Below, one piece after another: positions 55,763 through 64,000 of a stretch of DNA of 64,000 nucleotides. Every line of letters starts with the position of its first letter. Position 1 is the stretch's first letter. The notes beneath the pieces were generated by a model. That model made no database searches. It was not told the DNA's origin and worked only from the letters and a program-made list of their open reading frames with translations. The translations under genes and the position numbers were made by a program. The stretch comes from Pseudocalidococcus azoricus BACA0444 (GTDB taxonomy: Bacteria > Cyanobacteriota > Cyanobacteriia > Thermosynechococcales > Thermosynechococcaceae): positions 1 through 64,000 of the forward strand of contig NZ_JAVMIP010000007.1 of NCBI RefSeq assembly GCF_031729055.1. Direction: 5' to 3'.

Positions 55763-56788
55763 CTACGCTTCGACAACAGCCTGAGTTACTGGATCGCTCT
55801 GGATCGGGATCGCAGCCCAGGCCCCTTGGGAACCAAATTTGCACTGACCCAATTCTCCCTCTGGACTCCGGGCCGCTTGTAAAATTTCCCCGATAATTTC
55901 TGCCGAATCCACCAGTCTGGGCCCAGGGCGATTGAAATATTGATTGCCATCCACGGCATAGAGTTTAGGATGTTCTCTTGCTAGAAAATTTACCCAGGCC
56001 GGTTGACTCAATAACTCCTGCACCGCTACTTGGGTTTGGCATAAATTAAATCCACAGGGCATAAAAATAATTACATCGGGTTGGCCCTTGGTCAATTCCG
56101 CAAAATCAAGCCAAGGGGAATGTTCACCCACCTGGCCAAAAAGGTTTTCTCCCCCGGCTAATGCCACTAATTCTGGAACCCAGTTGCCAGCGGCCATTAA
56201 CGGTGCTGTCCATTCAATGCAGGCCACCTTGAGGGGATTTGTATCCGTTTGAGTTTGGAATAAATCAGGCGTTCGAGATTCTAGATTGACAATGGTTAGG
56301 CGAGTTTCGATGTCATCAAGAACGGGCTTGGGATCAAGATGCAAGGCCTGGGCTACGGTTTGAATATCCTGATAGACATCGGCCAATGTTCGGGGTTGGA
56401 GAGAAATAATTTCTGGGGCTGTTTCGGTTAATTGATTCACCGCGGCCTGGACTTCACTGAGGCTAACGGCACAGACCTCACACTGGGCCTGGGTAATAAT
56501 ATGGGTCGGGTTTAACTGTTGCAGTTGCTCTAAATCAACTCGATAAATACTGAGAGCTTTTTCCAAGAGTGCTGTCACCCGTTCATGAATGGCCTGGCTA
56601 TTCCCTTGAGGATTAAAGTTGGGAGCCGTACAAATGGGCAACTGTTTAACGGTTTCTGGATAGTCGCACTCATGGGAACGCCCTACCAAAAAGAGTTCAC
56701 CGCCCAACGCCGCCACAATTTCAGTTGCACTGGGAATGAGGGAAATAACCCGCAGGTTTTTACTTAGCAAAATTAAACCCCATACCAT
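55763..56788 (-). CDS. Cobalamin-binding protein (BtuF-like)
   Basis: The product is about 341 residues, beginning MVWGLILLSKNLRVISLIPSATEIV. The type III periplasmic-binding fold is visible: LIPSATEIVAALGGE, VGRSHECDYPETV, QAQCEVCAVSLSEVQ (two Cys), and VVEHSPWLDF-like GEHSPWLDFAELTKGQPDVIIFMPCGF. These match the cobalamin/heme-binding BtuF-like proteins of the cyanobacterial type. It has no clear signal peptide, so it may be cytoplasmic or its true start may be elsewhere. A C-terminal extension of about 25 residues is present. No BtuC or BtuD is adjacent. Confidence 0.78.
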   Translation of the reverse strand: MVWGLILLSKNLRVISLIPSATEIVAALGGELFLVGRSHECDYPETVKQLPICTAPNFNPQGNSQAIHERVTALLEKALSIYRVDLEQLQQLNPTHIITQAQCEVCAVSLSEVQAAVNQLTETAPEIISLQPRTLADVYQDIQTVAQALHLDPKPVLDDIETRLTIVNLESRTPDLFQTQTDTNPLKVACIEWTAPLMAAGNWVPELVALAGGENLFGQVGEHSPWLDFAELTKGQPDVIIFMPCGFNLCQTQVAVQELLSQPAWVNFLAREHPKLYAVDGNQYFNRPGPRLVDSAEIIGEILQAARSPEGELGQCKFGSQGAWAAIPIQSDPVTQAVVEA

Positions 56789-56836
56789 TTTCAAGTTGAT
56801 GATACTTATCCCAAAACTCTGGAGACGCACGATGTC

Positions 56837-57037
56837 TTAAAGATCAGGACAGCGTTCTTGTTCTAAATGTGGCAATGCTATTTAAGTAGGAGTATCAAGG
56901 CGGCTGGCAGCTACATCGTCCTCAAATTATCGATCTCATACTTCCACGTCAGATTCTAGAAAGCAATTACAAAAAGCCGAAAGCGCTTGGGTTGGGAGTT
57001 GTTTAACATCTACTTCAATTTCCTCCAGAGTAGTTAT
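56837..57037 (-). pseudogene. Decayed antitoxin gene (addiction-module type)
   Basis: One minus-strand frame reads LEEIEVDVKQLPTQALSAF, then FLESDVEV, then a TGA where such antitoxins have Trp, DR, a TAA where they have Gln, and FEDDVAASRLDT, ending near LEQERCPDL. The order of blocks is that of short cyanobacterial and plant-pathogen-type antitoxins (LPxxEL..W......WDxQxExDV..GRLD). The start ATG appears to be ATA. The gene is dead by several point changes. Confidence 0.45.
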
Positions 57038-57140
57038 GTTGTAAGGTATTGGTCAGAATAAAACAACTATAGCAAGAATAAATATGACATCATCAGCAAT
57101 GGTGCACATCCCGCCTTAACCTGTCTAAGGAATATTAATA

Positions 57141-58211
57141 ATGATCATAAATACTCAATTCCTGGGAAATATCCTATTGATTGTGATGTTGGCTGTAACT
57201 CTAGAGGCTACGCTTGGGTCTTCAGCCGCCCAGGCCTGTACACGCATTTTGTGGAATAACAATAAATTCGCTGTGGTGGTGGGGCGGACGATGGACTGGC
57301 CAGAATCTACGGAACCCATCCTGACGGTCTTTCCCCGCGGTATTAAACGCAATGGCGGCCTCCTGGGACAAACCCGAGTTGTGACGGAAAACCCAGCCCA
57401 ATGGACAGCTAAATATGGCAGCCTTGTCACCACCGTCTATGGGATGGGCACGGCCGATGGTTTGAATGAACAGGGCCTGGGGATGCATATGCTCTATCTC
57501 ACTGCCACTGACTTTGGGCCTCGAGATGTGAGGAAACCTGGGGTGCAAGCGGGCCTGTGGGGACAGTACTTATTAGATAATGCCGCCACGGTTAAGGAAG
57601 CTATAGCCCTGATGGCGCAGATTCAGCCGGTCATGGTTGCCATTGATCAGATGAAGGCAACGGTTCACTTGGCCATTGAGGATGCCAGCGGGGATTCAGC
57701 AATTTTGGAATATATCAACGGCAACCTAGTGATCCACCACGGCCCAGAATATCGGGTCATGACCAATGATCCCCCCTATGACCAGCAGTTAGCATTTCTG
57801 AAAACCTGGGACTTTACCAATGCAACTCGGCAAACACCCCTCCCTGGCAATGTGGATCCCCAAGATCGCTTTGTCCGGGCCACCTATTACCAAATGATGC
57901 TGCCAGAGCCGAAAACCCAACAGGAAGCCATTGCTGGGATCTTAGCCATTGCCCGAAATGTTTCCGTTCCCTTTGGGGCCCCGAATAATATCCCTGGCTC
58001 TCTTTACAACACGGAATATCGCACCGCCATTGACCTGACTAATCGGCGTTACTTTTTTGAGTTGAGTCATAGCCCAAATGTGATTTGGGTTGATCTCGAT
58101 AAGCTCGATTTAAGAGATGAGGCCCCGGTCTTAATTCTTGACCCGGATAATCTGGAGCTATCGGGAAATGTGACGACAAAGTTTCAACAGGCGGATAAAA
58201 TTCCCTTCTGA
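57141..58211 (+). CDS. Choloylglycine hydrolase family (linear amide C-N hydrolase)
   Basis: The 356-residue protein has a signal peptide (about residues 1-32) after which Cys33 (in QACTRILWNN) becomes the N-terminal nucleophile. Next come the conserved Arg49 and Asp52 in GRTMDWPE, and the later region VEDASGDSAILEYINGNLV and NDPPYDQQL with Asn. This is the Ntn-hydrolase fold of penicillin V acylases and bile salt hydrolases. In cyanobacteria some members hydrolyse acyl-homoserine lactones, so a quorum-quenching or peptide-amide role is possible; the substrate cannot be told from sequence. The protein is probably periplasmic. It has no partner genes nearby. Confidence 0.85.
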   Translation: MIINTQFLGNILLIVMLAVTLEATLGSSAAQACTRILWNNNKFAVVVGRTMDWPESTEPILTVFPRGIKRNGGLLGQTRVVTENPAQWTAKYGSLVTTVYGMGTADGLNEQGLGMHMLYLTATDFGPRDVRKPGVQAGLWGQYLLDNAATVKEAIALMAQIQPVMVAIDQMKATVHLAIEDASGDSAILEYINGNLVIHHGPEYRVMTNDPPYDQQLAFLKTWDFTNATRQTPLPGNVDPQDRFVRATYYQMMLPEPKTQQEAIAGILAIARNVSVPFGAPNNIPGSLYNTEYRTAIDLTNRRYFFELSHSPNVIWVDLDKLDLRDEAPVLILDPDNLELSGNVTTKFQQADKIPF

Positions 58212-58235
58212 AGCCATTTAATTCTTGGAAAATTT

Positions 58236-59069
58236 TTAATTGGGGGACTGGGAGAAGCCAGTGGAGCGTTGAAATAAAATCCCCAGGCCAATGCCGGTGA
58301 AATATAAAAATACTAAGGCTCCCCCAAACAGCCCTTGGGTAATCGGATCAATGGAAGGGGTCAAAACTGCGCCCAGAATCACGGCTGCCACAATCACAAA
58401 TCGCCAACCCGATAACATTTGCGGCACGGAAACAATCCCCAAGGCAATGAGGAGTAGCTGTAAAACCGGAATTTGAAAGGCTAACCCCGTAGCAAATAAG
58501 AGCAACAAGACAAAATCAAAGTATTTATCAATAGACCAAATTTGCTCCACCACATCTGCCCCGTAACTAATGAAAAAGCGCAAGGCAGCCGGAATCAGTA
58601 AGCCATAGGCAAAGGCCAGGCCAGTGACAAAGAGGGCCGCTGAACCAAACACCGCCGGGCCCAATAACCGCTGTTCACGGCGAGTTAAACCGGGTAAAAC
58701 AAAGCGAATCACCTGATAGATAATCACCGGACTGGCGACTAGAATCCCGCAATAGGCCGCCACCTTACAGGAGACAAAAAAGTATTCTCCAGGCCCCAAC
58801 TGTAAGAACTTGGCTCCTTGGGCGGGCACTTGCAGGAGTTGAACAATTGGCCGGACTTGGGTAAAGCAGCCAATGATACCAGCCGCAACGGCAATAAACC
58901 CATAGAAAATCCGCTGGCGGAGTTCTTCCAGATGGTCAAATAAACCCATTTCCACTTCAAAGGGCCGCTCATCATTGGGATCAGTGGGTTCATCCTCTAA
59001 ATCTGAATCAGAGGTGAGGGTTAGATTTTGCTCAACAACTGGCGTTTCGGTATCGAGGGTAGAACTCAT
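58236..59069 (-). CDS. tatC: Sec-independent protein translocase TatC
   Basis: TatC recognises twin-arginine signal peptides and with TatA/TatB exports folded proteins. The 277-residue protein has an acidic N-terminal extension (about 35 residues), then the family motif LFDHLEELRQRI and six transmembrane helices with APVIIYQVIRFVLPGLTRREQR and VSYGADVVEQIWS-like SYGADVVEQIWSIDKY. The C-terminal helices follow SDxLS-like LSGWRFVIVAAVILGAVLTPS with DPITQ. tatA/tatB are elsewhere. The start is the ATG at 59069; the acidic leader is unusual but common in cyanobacteria. Confidence 0.94.
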   Translation of the reverse strand: MSSTLDTETPVVEQNLTLTSDSDLEDEPTDPNDERPFEVEMGLFDHLEELRQRIFYGFIAVAAGIIGCFTQVRPIVQLLQVPAQGAKFLQLGPGEYFFVSCKVAAYCGILVASPVIIYQVIRFVLPGLTRREQRLLGPAVFGSAALFVTGLAFAYGLLIPAALRFFISYGADVVEQIWSIDKYFDFVLLLLFATGLAFQIPVLQLLLIALGIVSVPQMLSGWRFVIVAAVILGAVLTPSIDPITQGLFGGALVFLYFTGIGLGILFQRSTGFSQSPN

Positions 59070-59101
59070 TGGCCCCTGGGGAATCAGAACTAAAAAATTG
59101 C

Positions 59102-59695
59102 TTAGAAGACACTCACGGGAATCGCCGGATTAACCCAAACCTGACATTGCAAGGGAACGGGCTGCGCGCCACTGACAAAATCCGGTACGGGTTGGCCTTG
59201 GAAGTCTCGCATTCCTGGAATTAGGGGGGTTGGCCAGGCCTGGAAATTACAGGTGTAGGCCCCTAGGATGGTGCGTAAGTTGTCCATAACTAATAGGTTA
59301 TAGCCAAAATCACTGGCTGCGGTACCGATCCGCTTAGATAGGGCATAGCGATTTAAGTAGTCTAACTGCCCCCAGGCCTGGCCAGAGACATAGACTTCAA
59401 CCCGTCCACCGATCCGATTTGCGGCTGGATAGGCGGCCCAATTACGCACTAGGTTTTGCCCAAACTGCCGGACTGCCCACCACAAACTAGGTACAGTCAA
59501 GCCAAATTCAGAAGGTGCATGACTCTCAATCACCCGTCCTTGAGTTTCTGTCCCGAGGACAAAAATGACATTTTCCGGCAAGATAGTCACGGGTGCAGCC
59601 AAGCTCCGATGATTTCCAGTAATGACTCCACCGCCTAAACCAAGAGCCAAGACCATCACCGGCCAAGGGGACAGAAATGACCGATTCTCCCTCAT
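59102..59695 (-). CDS. Signal-peptide protein of unknown function
   Basis: The protein has about 197 residues when started at the ATG at MRENRSFLSPWPV, which overlaps the upstream EVE gene stop as ATGA. The N terminus is hydrophobic (VMVLALGLGGGVITG), likely a signal peptide or anchor. The remainder has Trp-rich segments (PSLWWAVRQFGQNLVRNW, SGQAWGQLDYLNRYALSK, CQVWVNPAIPVSVF) and three Cys. The fold and function are not known. It is probably cotranscribed with the EVE protein gene. Confidence 0.65.
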   Translation of the reverse strand: MRENRSFLSPWPVMVLALGLGGGVITGNHRSLAAPVTILPENVIFVLGTETQGRVIESHAPSEFGLTVPSLWWAVRQFGQNLVRNWAAYPAANRIGGRVEVYVSGQAWGQLDYLNRYALSKRIGTAASDFGYNLLVMDNLRTILGAYTCNFQAWPTPLIPGMRDFQGQPVPDFVSGAQPVPLQCQVWVNPAIPVSVF

Positions 59696-60165
59696 GTCTG
59701 GCCTCCGGGGCGCAATTGCTGAATAATTTCCCAGGCCTGGGGGGTAACGGGCTGCACCGAGAGCCGACTGCCTTTTTGCAATAACATCATGGACTCCAGG
59801 CCTGGCACAGTTCTTAACTCTGGTAATCCAATCGGGGGGATAATGTCGCGCTCGTATTGAATGTCCACCATCAGCCAAATCGGTTTTTCAGGGGTACTTT
59901 TGGGGTCGTAGTAGCGACTGCTGGGGTCAAAGGCAAAATGATCGGCATAGGCTTCTCGGACAACTTTGGCAATCCCCATAATTGCGGGCGGGTTGGCATT
60001 ACTGTGATAGAAAAAGACCTGATCCCCTTGTTTCATCGCATCACGCATTAAATTCCGGGCCTGGTAATTTCGCACCCCTTCCCAACAGGTAATCTGGCCT
60101 GGAGCGGCTTTTAGGTCTGCCCAAGAAAACGTATTTGGCTCAGATTTCATTAACCAGTACTGCAT
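59692..60165 (-). CDS. EVE domain-containing protein
   Basis: The 157-residue protein has the EVE fold pattern (PUA-like): MQYWLMKSEPNTFSWADL, CWEGVRNYQARNLMRDAMK, QVFFYHSNANPPAIMGIAKV and DPSSRYYDPKSTPEKPIW. EVE domains read modified bases in RNA or DNA (YTH-like) and are often found near toxin or tRNA-modifying functions. The start is the ATG at 60165; the open frame runs 9 codons further upstream. The downstream gene overlaps by 4 bp. Confidence 0.85.
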   Translation of the reverse strand: MQYWLMKSEPNTFSWADLKAAPGQITCWEGVRNYQARNLMRDAMKQGDQVFFYHSNANPPAIMGIAKVVREAYADHFAFDPSSRYYDPKSTPEKPIWLMVDIQYERDIIPPIGLPELRTVPGLESMMLLQKGSRLSVQPVTPQAWEIIQQLRPGGQT

Positions 60166-60269
60166 AAATTCCAGGGAAAATGAATAGACCAAGGAGCATT
60201 AAGCAAAGCTAGGACTATTGTAAAGGGCAGCATGATAAACTGTGTTCAAAGAATTTACTGATCTGATCC

Positions 60270-61193
60270 ATGCCTGTATCTAAGGTGTCTTCGCCTCAAC
60301 GCTCAGGGCTGTTCCGGCAATACTTCCAGCGGGGAACGCCTTATTTTTTCTTGGTACCAGCCTTACTCCTGATGAGTTTGACGGTGTTTTGGCCAGCGAT
60401 TCAGGCGTTTTACTTAAGCTTTACCCGCTTTGAATACGATCTCACCCAGGCCCCGGAATGGGTTGGTTTAGCAAATTTTCAACAATTGGCCCAGGATCGG
60501 GTCTTTTGGCAAACTTTGGGCAATTCCCTGGTGTATTTGGTGGGGGTTGTGCCGATTCTAGTCTTCATGCCCCTAGTCTTAGCGATTCTAGTCAATCAAA
60601 AACTGCCGGGAATGCACTGGTTTCGGACAGCCTATTATACGCCTGTCATTATTTCGATGGTGGTGGCGGGAATTGCCTGGCGCTGGCTCTATGCCCAAGA
60701 GGGCCTGTTCAATCAACTCCTACAGGAATTAGGGTGGGTACAAACGGCGATCCCCTGGTTAACTAGTCCGCAACTGGCCCTATTTAGCGTCATGGCAGTA
60801 ACAATTTGGAAAGGCCTGGGCTATTATATGGTGATTTATTTGGCCGGCTTACAGGGTATTTCCGAGGATCTTTATGAAGCGGCGGCCCTGGACGGCTCCG
60901 ATGGTTGGCGAAAACATTGGGATATTACCTTGCCCTTAATGCGGCCCTATTTGCTGCTGGTGGGGGTAATTTCAGCCATTTCGGCTACCAAGGTCTTTGA
61001 AGAAGTCTATGTGATGACCCAAGGCGGCCCCTTAAATAGCTCGAAAACGATTGTTTATTACCTCTATGAAAAGGCGTTCATGGATTTAGAAGTTAGTTAT
61101 GCCTGTACAATTGGATTAGTCCTATTTTTAGTAATTTTCATTCTGTCTTTAATTAATTTGAAATTAAGTCAGGGGAGAGCATTAATTTCTTGA
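60270..61193 (+). CDS. Sugar ABC transporter permease (MalF-like)
   Basis: The 307-residue protein has six predicted membrane helices and the EAA loop ISEDLYEAAALDGSDGWRKHWDITLPL, the contact site for the ATPase. The mid region PGMHWFRTAYYTPVIISMVVAGIAWRWLY is typical of carbohydrate ABC permeases of the MalF/UgpA type. No ATPase, second permease or binding protein follows; the region downstream is a decayed gene, so the subunits must come from elsewhere or the locus is an orphan. The substrate is unknown, perhaps a sugar or glucosylglycerol-like osmolyte. Confidence 0.88.
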   Translation: MPVSKVSSPQRSGLFRQYFQRGTPYFFLVPALLLMSLTVFWPAIQAFYLSFTRFEYDLTQAPEWVGLANFQQLAQDRVFWQTLGNSLVYLVGVVPILVFMPLVLAILVNQKLPGMHWFRTAYYTPVIISMVVAGIAWRWLYAQEGLFNQLLQELGWVQTAIPWLTSPQLALFSVMAVTIWKGLGYYMVIYLAGLQGISEDLYEAAALDGSDGWRKHWDITLPLMRPYLLLVGVISAISATKVFEEVYVMTQGGPLNSSKTIVYYLYEKAFMDLEVSYACTIGLVLFLVIFILSLINLKLSQGRALIS

Positions 61194-61212
61194 TTGTTTT
61201 CAGATTCTTTCA

Positions 61213-61544
61213 TTATGCCAATTGATAAGCTTCTGACAAAATCTCATAAATAACGGAATGTGTTGATTTATGATCGGGAATTGCTAAACCGATTGGATTA
61301 GCTCCTGCATTATATTTTTAAGTCCAAGTTGGAGTATCTAAGCTAATAGATTCGACTCTATTCTTAACATGGTTAAAAAATCTGAGAGAGAATCTTCACT
61401 ACCGTTATCGCCCCCAGGAATATAAACATAAACGCCAATTGTTCTTGGCCAGATGGGAAGCCAGCATCTACGGCTTTTTTTCAAGGAAATATAACTTTGA
61501 GCCGAATAGTCCACACGAGATCGGCCAACATTTTCAATATACAA
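61213..61544 (-). pseudogene. Decayed gene of unknown function
   Basis: The minus strand has a frame with IENVGRSRVDYSAQ and IGVYVYIPGGDNGSEDSLSDF. Adding one T in the run of six at about 61365 gives FFNHVKNRVESISLDTPTWT, then after an in-frame TAA KYNAGANPIGLAIPDHKST and VIYEILSEAYQLA with a TAA at 61213. Such a run of plausible protein in one corrected frame suggests a decayed gene with a frameshift and a stop. The family is not known. It fills the 471-bp gap between the ABC permease and menC. Confidence 0.35.
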
Positions 61545-61664
61545 AAATTACAAGCCTTGAACCCTATCTCGAACTGAATCGAACGCAATTTAAGTAGAAC
61601 TGTCTGTAAAACTGATAGTTTTCTATCATTTTCGATAAGATCATACAAGGTCATTCAGTCTGCT

Positions 61665-62684
61665 GTGTACGCTTACCCTCGCTTTTTCCTTTACCAGGAA
61701 CCCTTTCGTCAGCCCCTAAAAACCCATCATGGGACTTGGCGGATTCGGGAAGGGATTTATGTCCGCTTAGAGTCGGAATCCGGGGAAGTGGGGTTTGGCG
61801 AAATTGCCCCCTTGCCAGCTTTTGGATCCGAATCCATCGGGACTGCCTGGACATTTTGTGCCACACTCCCCAACACCATCATCGCAGAAACAATTGCCGC
61901 GATTCCTGACACCTTACCCGCCTGTCAATTTGGACTATCCCAGGCCTGGACTCAACTGACGGAATTTCCTCACCTACAGCCCGAAACCTTTCTCTACTGT
62001 GGTCTATTGCCAGCCGGCCGGGATCTACTGACTGTCCCCCAGTTAGCCAAACCCTCCTATGGGGCCTGGAAGTGGAAAATTGCCGTGCTGCCCCATGCCA
62101 GAGAGTTAGAGATTTTCCAGGCCTGGTTGGGAAGCCTGAACCCTGAAACTCCCGTCAAAATTCGCTTAGATGCCAATGGCGGTCTCAATTTAAGGACGGC
62201 TCGGGCCTGGCTTACCCTTTGTGATCGGCTCAATAGTCAATTTCAACAAGAGCAACGCTACATCGCCATTGAATTTCTCGAGCAACCCCTCCCGCCCCAG
62301 GATTGGGTTAATCTCCAAGCCTTGTCCAACGACTTTCAAACCCCCATTGCCTTAGATGAAACCGTTGATAGTCTAACCGCCCTGGAAAATGTCATGGGTT
62401 TGGGCTGGCGGGGGCCGGTGGTGATTAAGCCCGTGTTAATGGGGGCCTGGTCGCGCTTAAACACGGTTTTGCCGCAATATCGGTCGCAAATTGTCCTGTC
62501 TTCAGCCTTAGAAGGGGCCATTGGTCGCTGGGGAATTTTGGCCTTGGCCCAGGAGTTAAACCTGACCCGCTATGCCTTGGGCCTGGGGGTAGATCCCTGG
62601 CGGCCAGTCCCGGTTTTGAACACGAAGGCTGAATTGGCAGATTTTTGGAAATTGGCCATTCAGGTGTTTCGCCACACGTCCTAA
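61665..62684 (+). CDS. menC: o-Succinylbenzoate synthase
   Basis: MenC dehydrates SHCHC to o-succinylbenzoate in the naphthoquinone pathway; in cyanobacteria this leads to phylloquinone of photosystem I. The 339-residue product belongs to the enolase superfamily: the N-terminal capping domain is followed by Lys136/Lys138 in WKWKIAV, Asp169 in IRLDANGG, Glu206 in EFLEQPLPP, Asp231 in ALDETVDS and Lys255 in VIKPVLMG. The start is a GTG at 61665, the only candidate that includes the conserved N terminus. Other men genes are not adjacent. Confidence 0.92.
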   Translation: MYAYPRFFLYQEPFRQPLKTHHGTWRIREGIYVRLESESGEVGFGEIAPLPAFGSESIGTAWTFCATLPNTIIAETIAAIPDTLPACQFGLSQAWTQLTEFPHLQPETFLYCGLLPAGRDLLTVPQLAKPSYGAWKWKIAVLPHARELEIFQAWLGSLNPETPVKIRLDANGGLNLRTARAWLTLCDRLNSQFQQEQRYIAIEFLEQPLPPQDWVNLQALSNDFQTPIALDETVDSLTALENVMGLGWRGPVVIKPVLMGAWSRLNTVLPQYRSQIVLSSALEGAIGRWGILALAQELNLTRYALGLGVDPWRPVPVLNTKAELADFWKLAIQVFRHTS

Positions 62685-62713
62685 TTCCTGATACTCAGAA
62701 CTCCCAGAAGCGA

Positions 62714-64000
62714 TCAGGCCGGTGTCGGTTTGCGGGTTCGTTTGGGCTTGGGGGTGGTTTGGTTAGTCCCCAGGGATTGACGAAGCTCTTGGGCCTGCTT
62801 CAGGAGTGCCGTTGCAAAATCTAAGGCGGGTTGTTCGTTGACACCTCCAGCAATTTGGGCCAGTTCGGCAGCCCGTTGGTCGGGGTTGAGGATCAAGAGT
62901 TGGACAATGGTTTGCTGTTCCGGTTCCAGAACCTTTTTTTGCACCCGTAGGTGGGTATCGGCCAGGGCGGCAACAATTGGTTGATGGGTGACACAGAGAA
63001 CCTGTTGATGTTGGGACAAGTGATAGAGTTTTTCACCAATGGCCTGGGCCACGCGTCCAGAAACCCCCACATCAATTTCATCAAAGATTAAGGTATTGAC
63101 CGTTTCTACTGTCGCAAAACAGGCCCGCAAGGCTAATAAAAACCGACTCATTTCCCCACCCGATGCGGTTTCACTCAGGGGTTGCAAAGGTTGACCAGGG
63201 TTGGGACTAAACATAAATGTGACCTGATCTGCACCGTGGCTGGTGGGGGGAATGGCTCGAAATTGGACTTCAAACCGCACCCGTTCCATCGCGAGGGGCT
63301 GGAGTTGGCTAATGAGTTGTTGGCTGAGATGGTTGGCGGCCTGCTGCCGGAGGTGGTGGAGTTCCTGACAGGCCTGGTCTAGTTGGGTTTCGGCGGCTTG
63401 GAGTTGGGCCGTTAGTTGATCTTGGCTCATGCTGGTGGCCTGGAGAAGTTGCCATTCCTGCTCAATTTTGGCCTGGTAGTGGATGGCATCCTGGAGGGTC
63501 GGCCCATATTTACGGGTAATTTGCTTGAGATGGCCCATGCGATCCGTGATCTCGGTTAAACGTTGCGGTTCCCCTTCCAGGGCATCGGTATAGTTGCGGA
63601 GTTGGCGGCTGGCGGTTTCGATTTGCAGCAGGGCAGATTCCACGAGTTCTTGGATCGGGGCCACCCCAGGATCAAAGGCCTGCATCTCCTGAAGTAAACT
63701 GGCGGCTTCCCCCATCAAGTCCACACTGGCCTGGCCCCGCTCCTGCTCACAAAGGCATTGATAGGCCCGAAAACCTTGGGACTGGAGTTGCTCGATATGG
63801 TTGAGGCGGCGAAATTCTTCTTCTAAATGTTGTAGTTCATCGGCATCTTCCAGGTTAGCTAGGCGCAGTTCTTGGAGTTGAAACTTATACAGATCAAGCT
63901 GTTGGAGGCGTTGCTGCTCTCCCTGTAAATAGGACTCCTGGGCCTGGCAGAGATGTTGATAGGCAGCATAGGCGGTGGCGACTTGTTTGCGGGCAACGAG
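62714..64000 (-). CDS. recN: DNA repair protein RecN (partial, C-terminal 428 residues)
   Basis: RecN is an SMC-like ATPase that acts at DNA double-strand breaks. The frame stays open past the ATG at 63724 to the window end, adding 92 codons of Gln/Leu-rich coiled coil (QRLQQLDLYKFQLQEL), so the gene starts beyond 64000. The C-terminal ATPase lobe shows the signature TASGGEMSRFLLALR, Walker B TLIFDEIDVGVSGR and the LCVTHQPIVAALAD switch. The final 15 residues are Lys/Arg/Thr/Pro-rich. menC lies convergently with a 29-bp gap. Confidence 0.92.
   Translation of the reverse strand, partial: LVARKQVATAYAAYQHLCQAQESYLQGEQQRLQQLDLYKFQLQELRLANLEDADELQHLEEEFRRLNHIEQLQSQGFRAYQCLCEQERGQASVDLMGEAASLLQEMQAFDPGVAPIQELVESALLQIETASRQLRNYTDALEGEPQRLTEITDRMGHLKQITRKYGPTLQDAIHYQAKIEQEWQLLQATSMSQDQLTAQLQAAETQLDQACQELHHLRQQAANHLSQQLISQLQPLAMERVRFEVQFRAIPPTSHGADQVTFMFSPNPGQPLQPLSETASGGEMSRFLLALRACFATVETVNTLIFDEIDVGVSGRVAQAIGEKLYHLSQHQQVLCVTHQPIVAALADTHLRVQKKVLEPEQQTIVQLLILNPDQRAAELAQIAGGVNEQPALDFATALLKQAQELRQSLGTNQTTPKPKRTRKPTPA

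Noticed and set aside
1..64000. CRISPR arrays, rRNA genes and intact insertion sequences
   Set aside because: No regularly spaced 25-40-bp repeats, no rRNA signature and no full transposase frame were found on either strand.

Overview
The window is chromosomal DNA of a cyanobacterium, most likely a unicellular freshwater or thermal type related to Thermosynechococcus or Synechococcus PCC 6312 (this placement is inference). The evidence is magnesium chelatase ChlD, NDH-1 subunit NdhN, phylloquinone-pathway MenC, squalene-hopene cyclase, DUF2555/DUF3153/DUF5132-type proteins and a LpxB-related protein of the cyanobacterial family. The canonical HIP1 octamer GCGATCGC was not noticed anywhere. 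Instead the palindrome-centred word AGGCCTGG/CCAGGCCT is strikingly frequent.

Layout. 1-440 is a frameshifted nuclease gene cut by the window edge. 454-9805 is housekeeping: AI-2E-type permease, DUF3153 lipoprotein, ABC-2 permease, DUF2085 protein, TPR protein plus ruvA, shc, chlD. 9966-16788 runs mostly on the minus strand: prmC, coaBC, DUF2555, a secreted protein, pdhA, miaB, then about 800 bp with nothing recognised, then rpsN. 17119-18349 carries a DUF5132 protein and an RsmB/NOP-type methyltransferase. 18442-19740 is a scar beside tRNA-Thr with an integrase N-terminal fragment, a displaced copy of the argD 3' end and a frameshifted membrane/coiled-coil gene. 19741-30486 has argD, a LpxB-like gene, two CPBP proteases, a methyltransferase, aspC, an SDR, hicBA, ppa and murI. 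30658-35904 is a compact type I export operon: parvulin-like PPIase, HetC-like ABC exporter with a cyclic-nucleotide domain and a degenerate C39 domain, and an HlyD adaptor. 36459-42718 has ndhN, purF and purL with small unknown genes between. 42865-46375 is a second accessory scar at tRNA-Ser: a broken P4-type integrase, a BrnT remnant with intact BrnA, an Rpn-family nuclease, and an AT-rich HEPN gene broken by one stop codon. 46487-64000 returns to mostly core genes: GH116 glycosidase, Hsp20, a DHH-CBS-tRNA nucleotidyltransferase fusion, tRNA-Phe, ftsH, a HEAT protein, a BtuF-like protein, a choloylglycine-hydrolase family enzyme, tatC, an EVE protein, a sugar ABC permease, menC and partial recN.

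Functionally, most genes serve general metabolism: purine synthesis, CoA, cell wall, arginine and aspartate transamination, hopanoids, chlorophyll and phylloquinone. Layered on this is a small decaying mobilome: two tRNA-linked integrase fragments, several toxin-antitoxin genes or remnants, and a family of roughly 100-bp dispersed elements with GCGTTAC-type ends. No CRISPR array, rRNA or intact transposase was seen.
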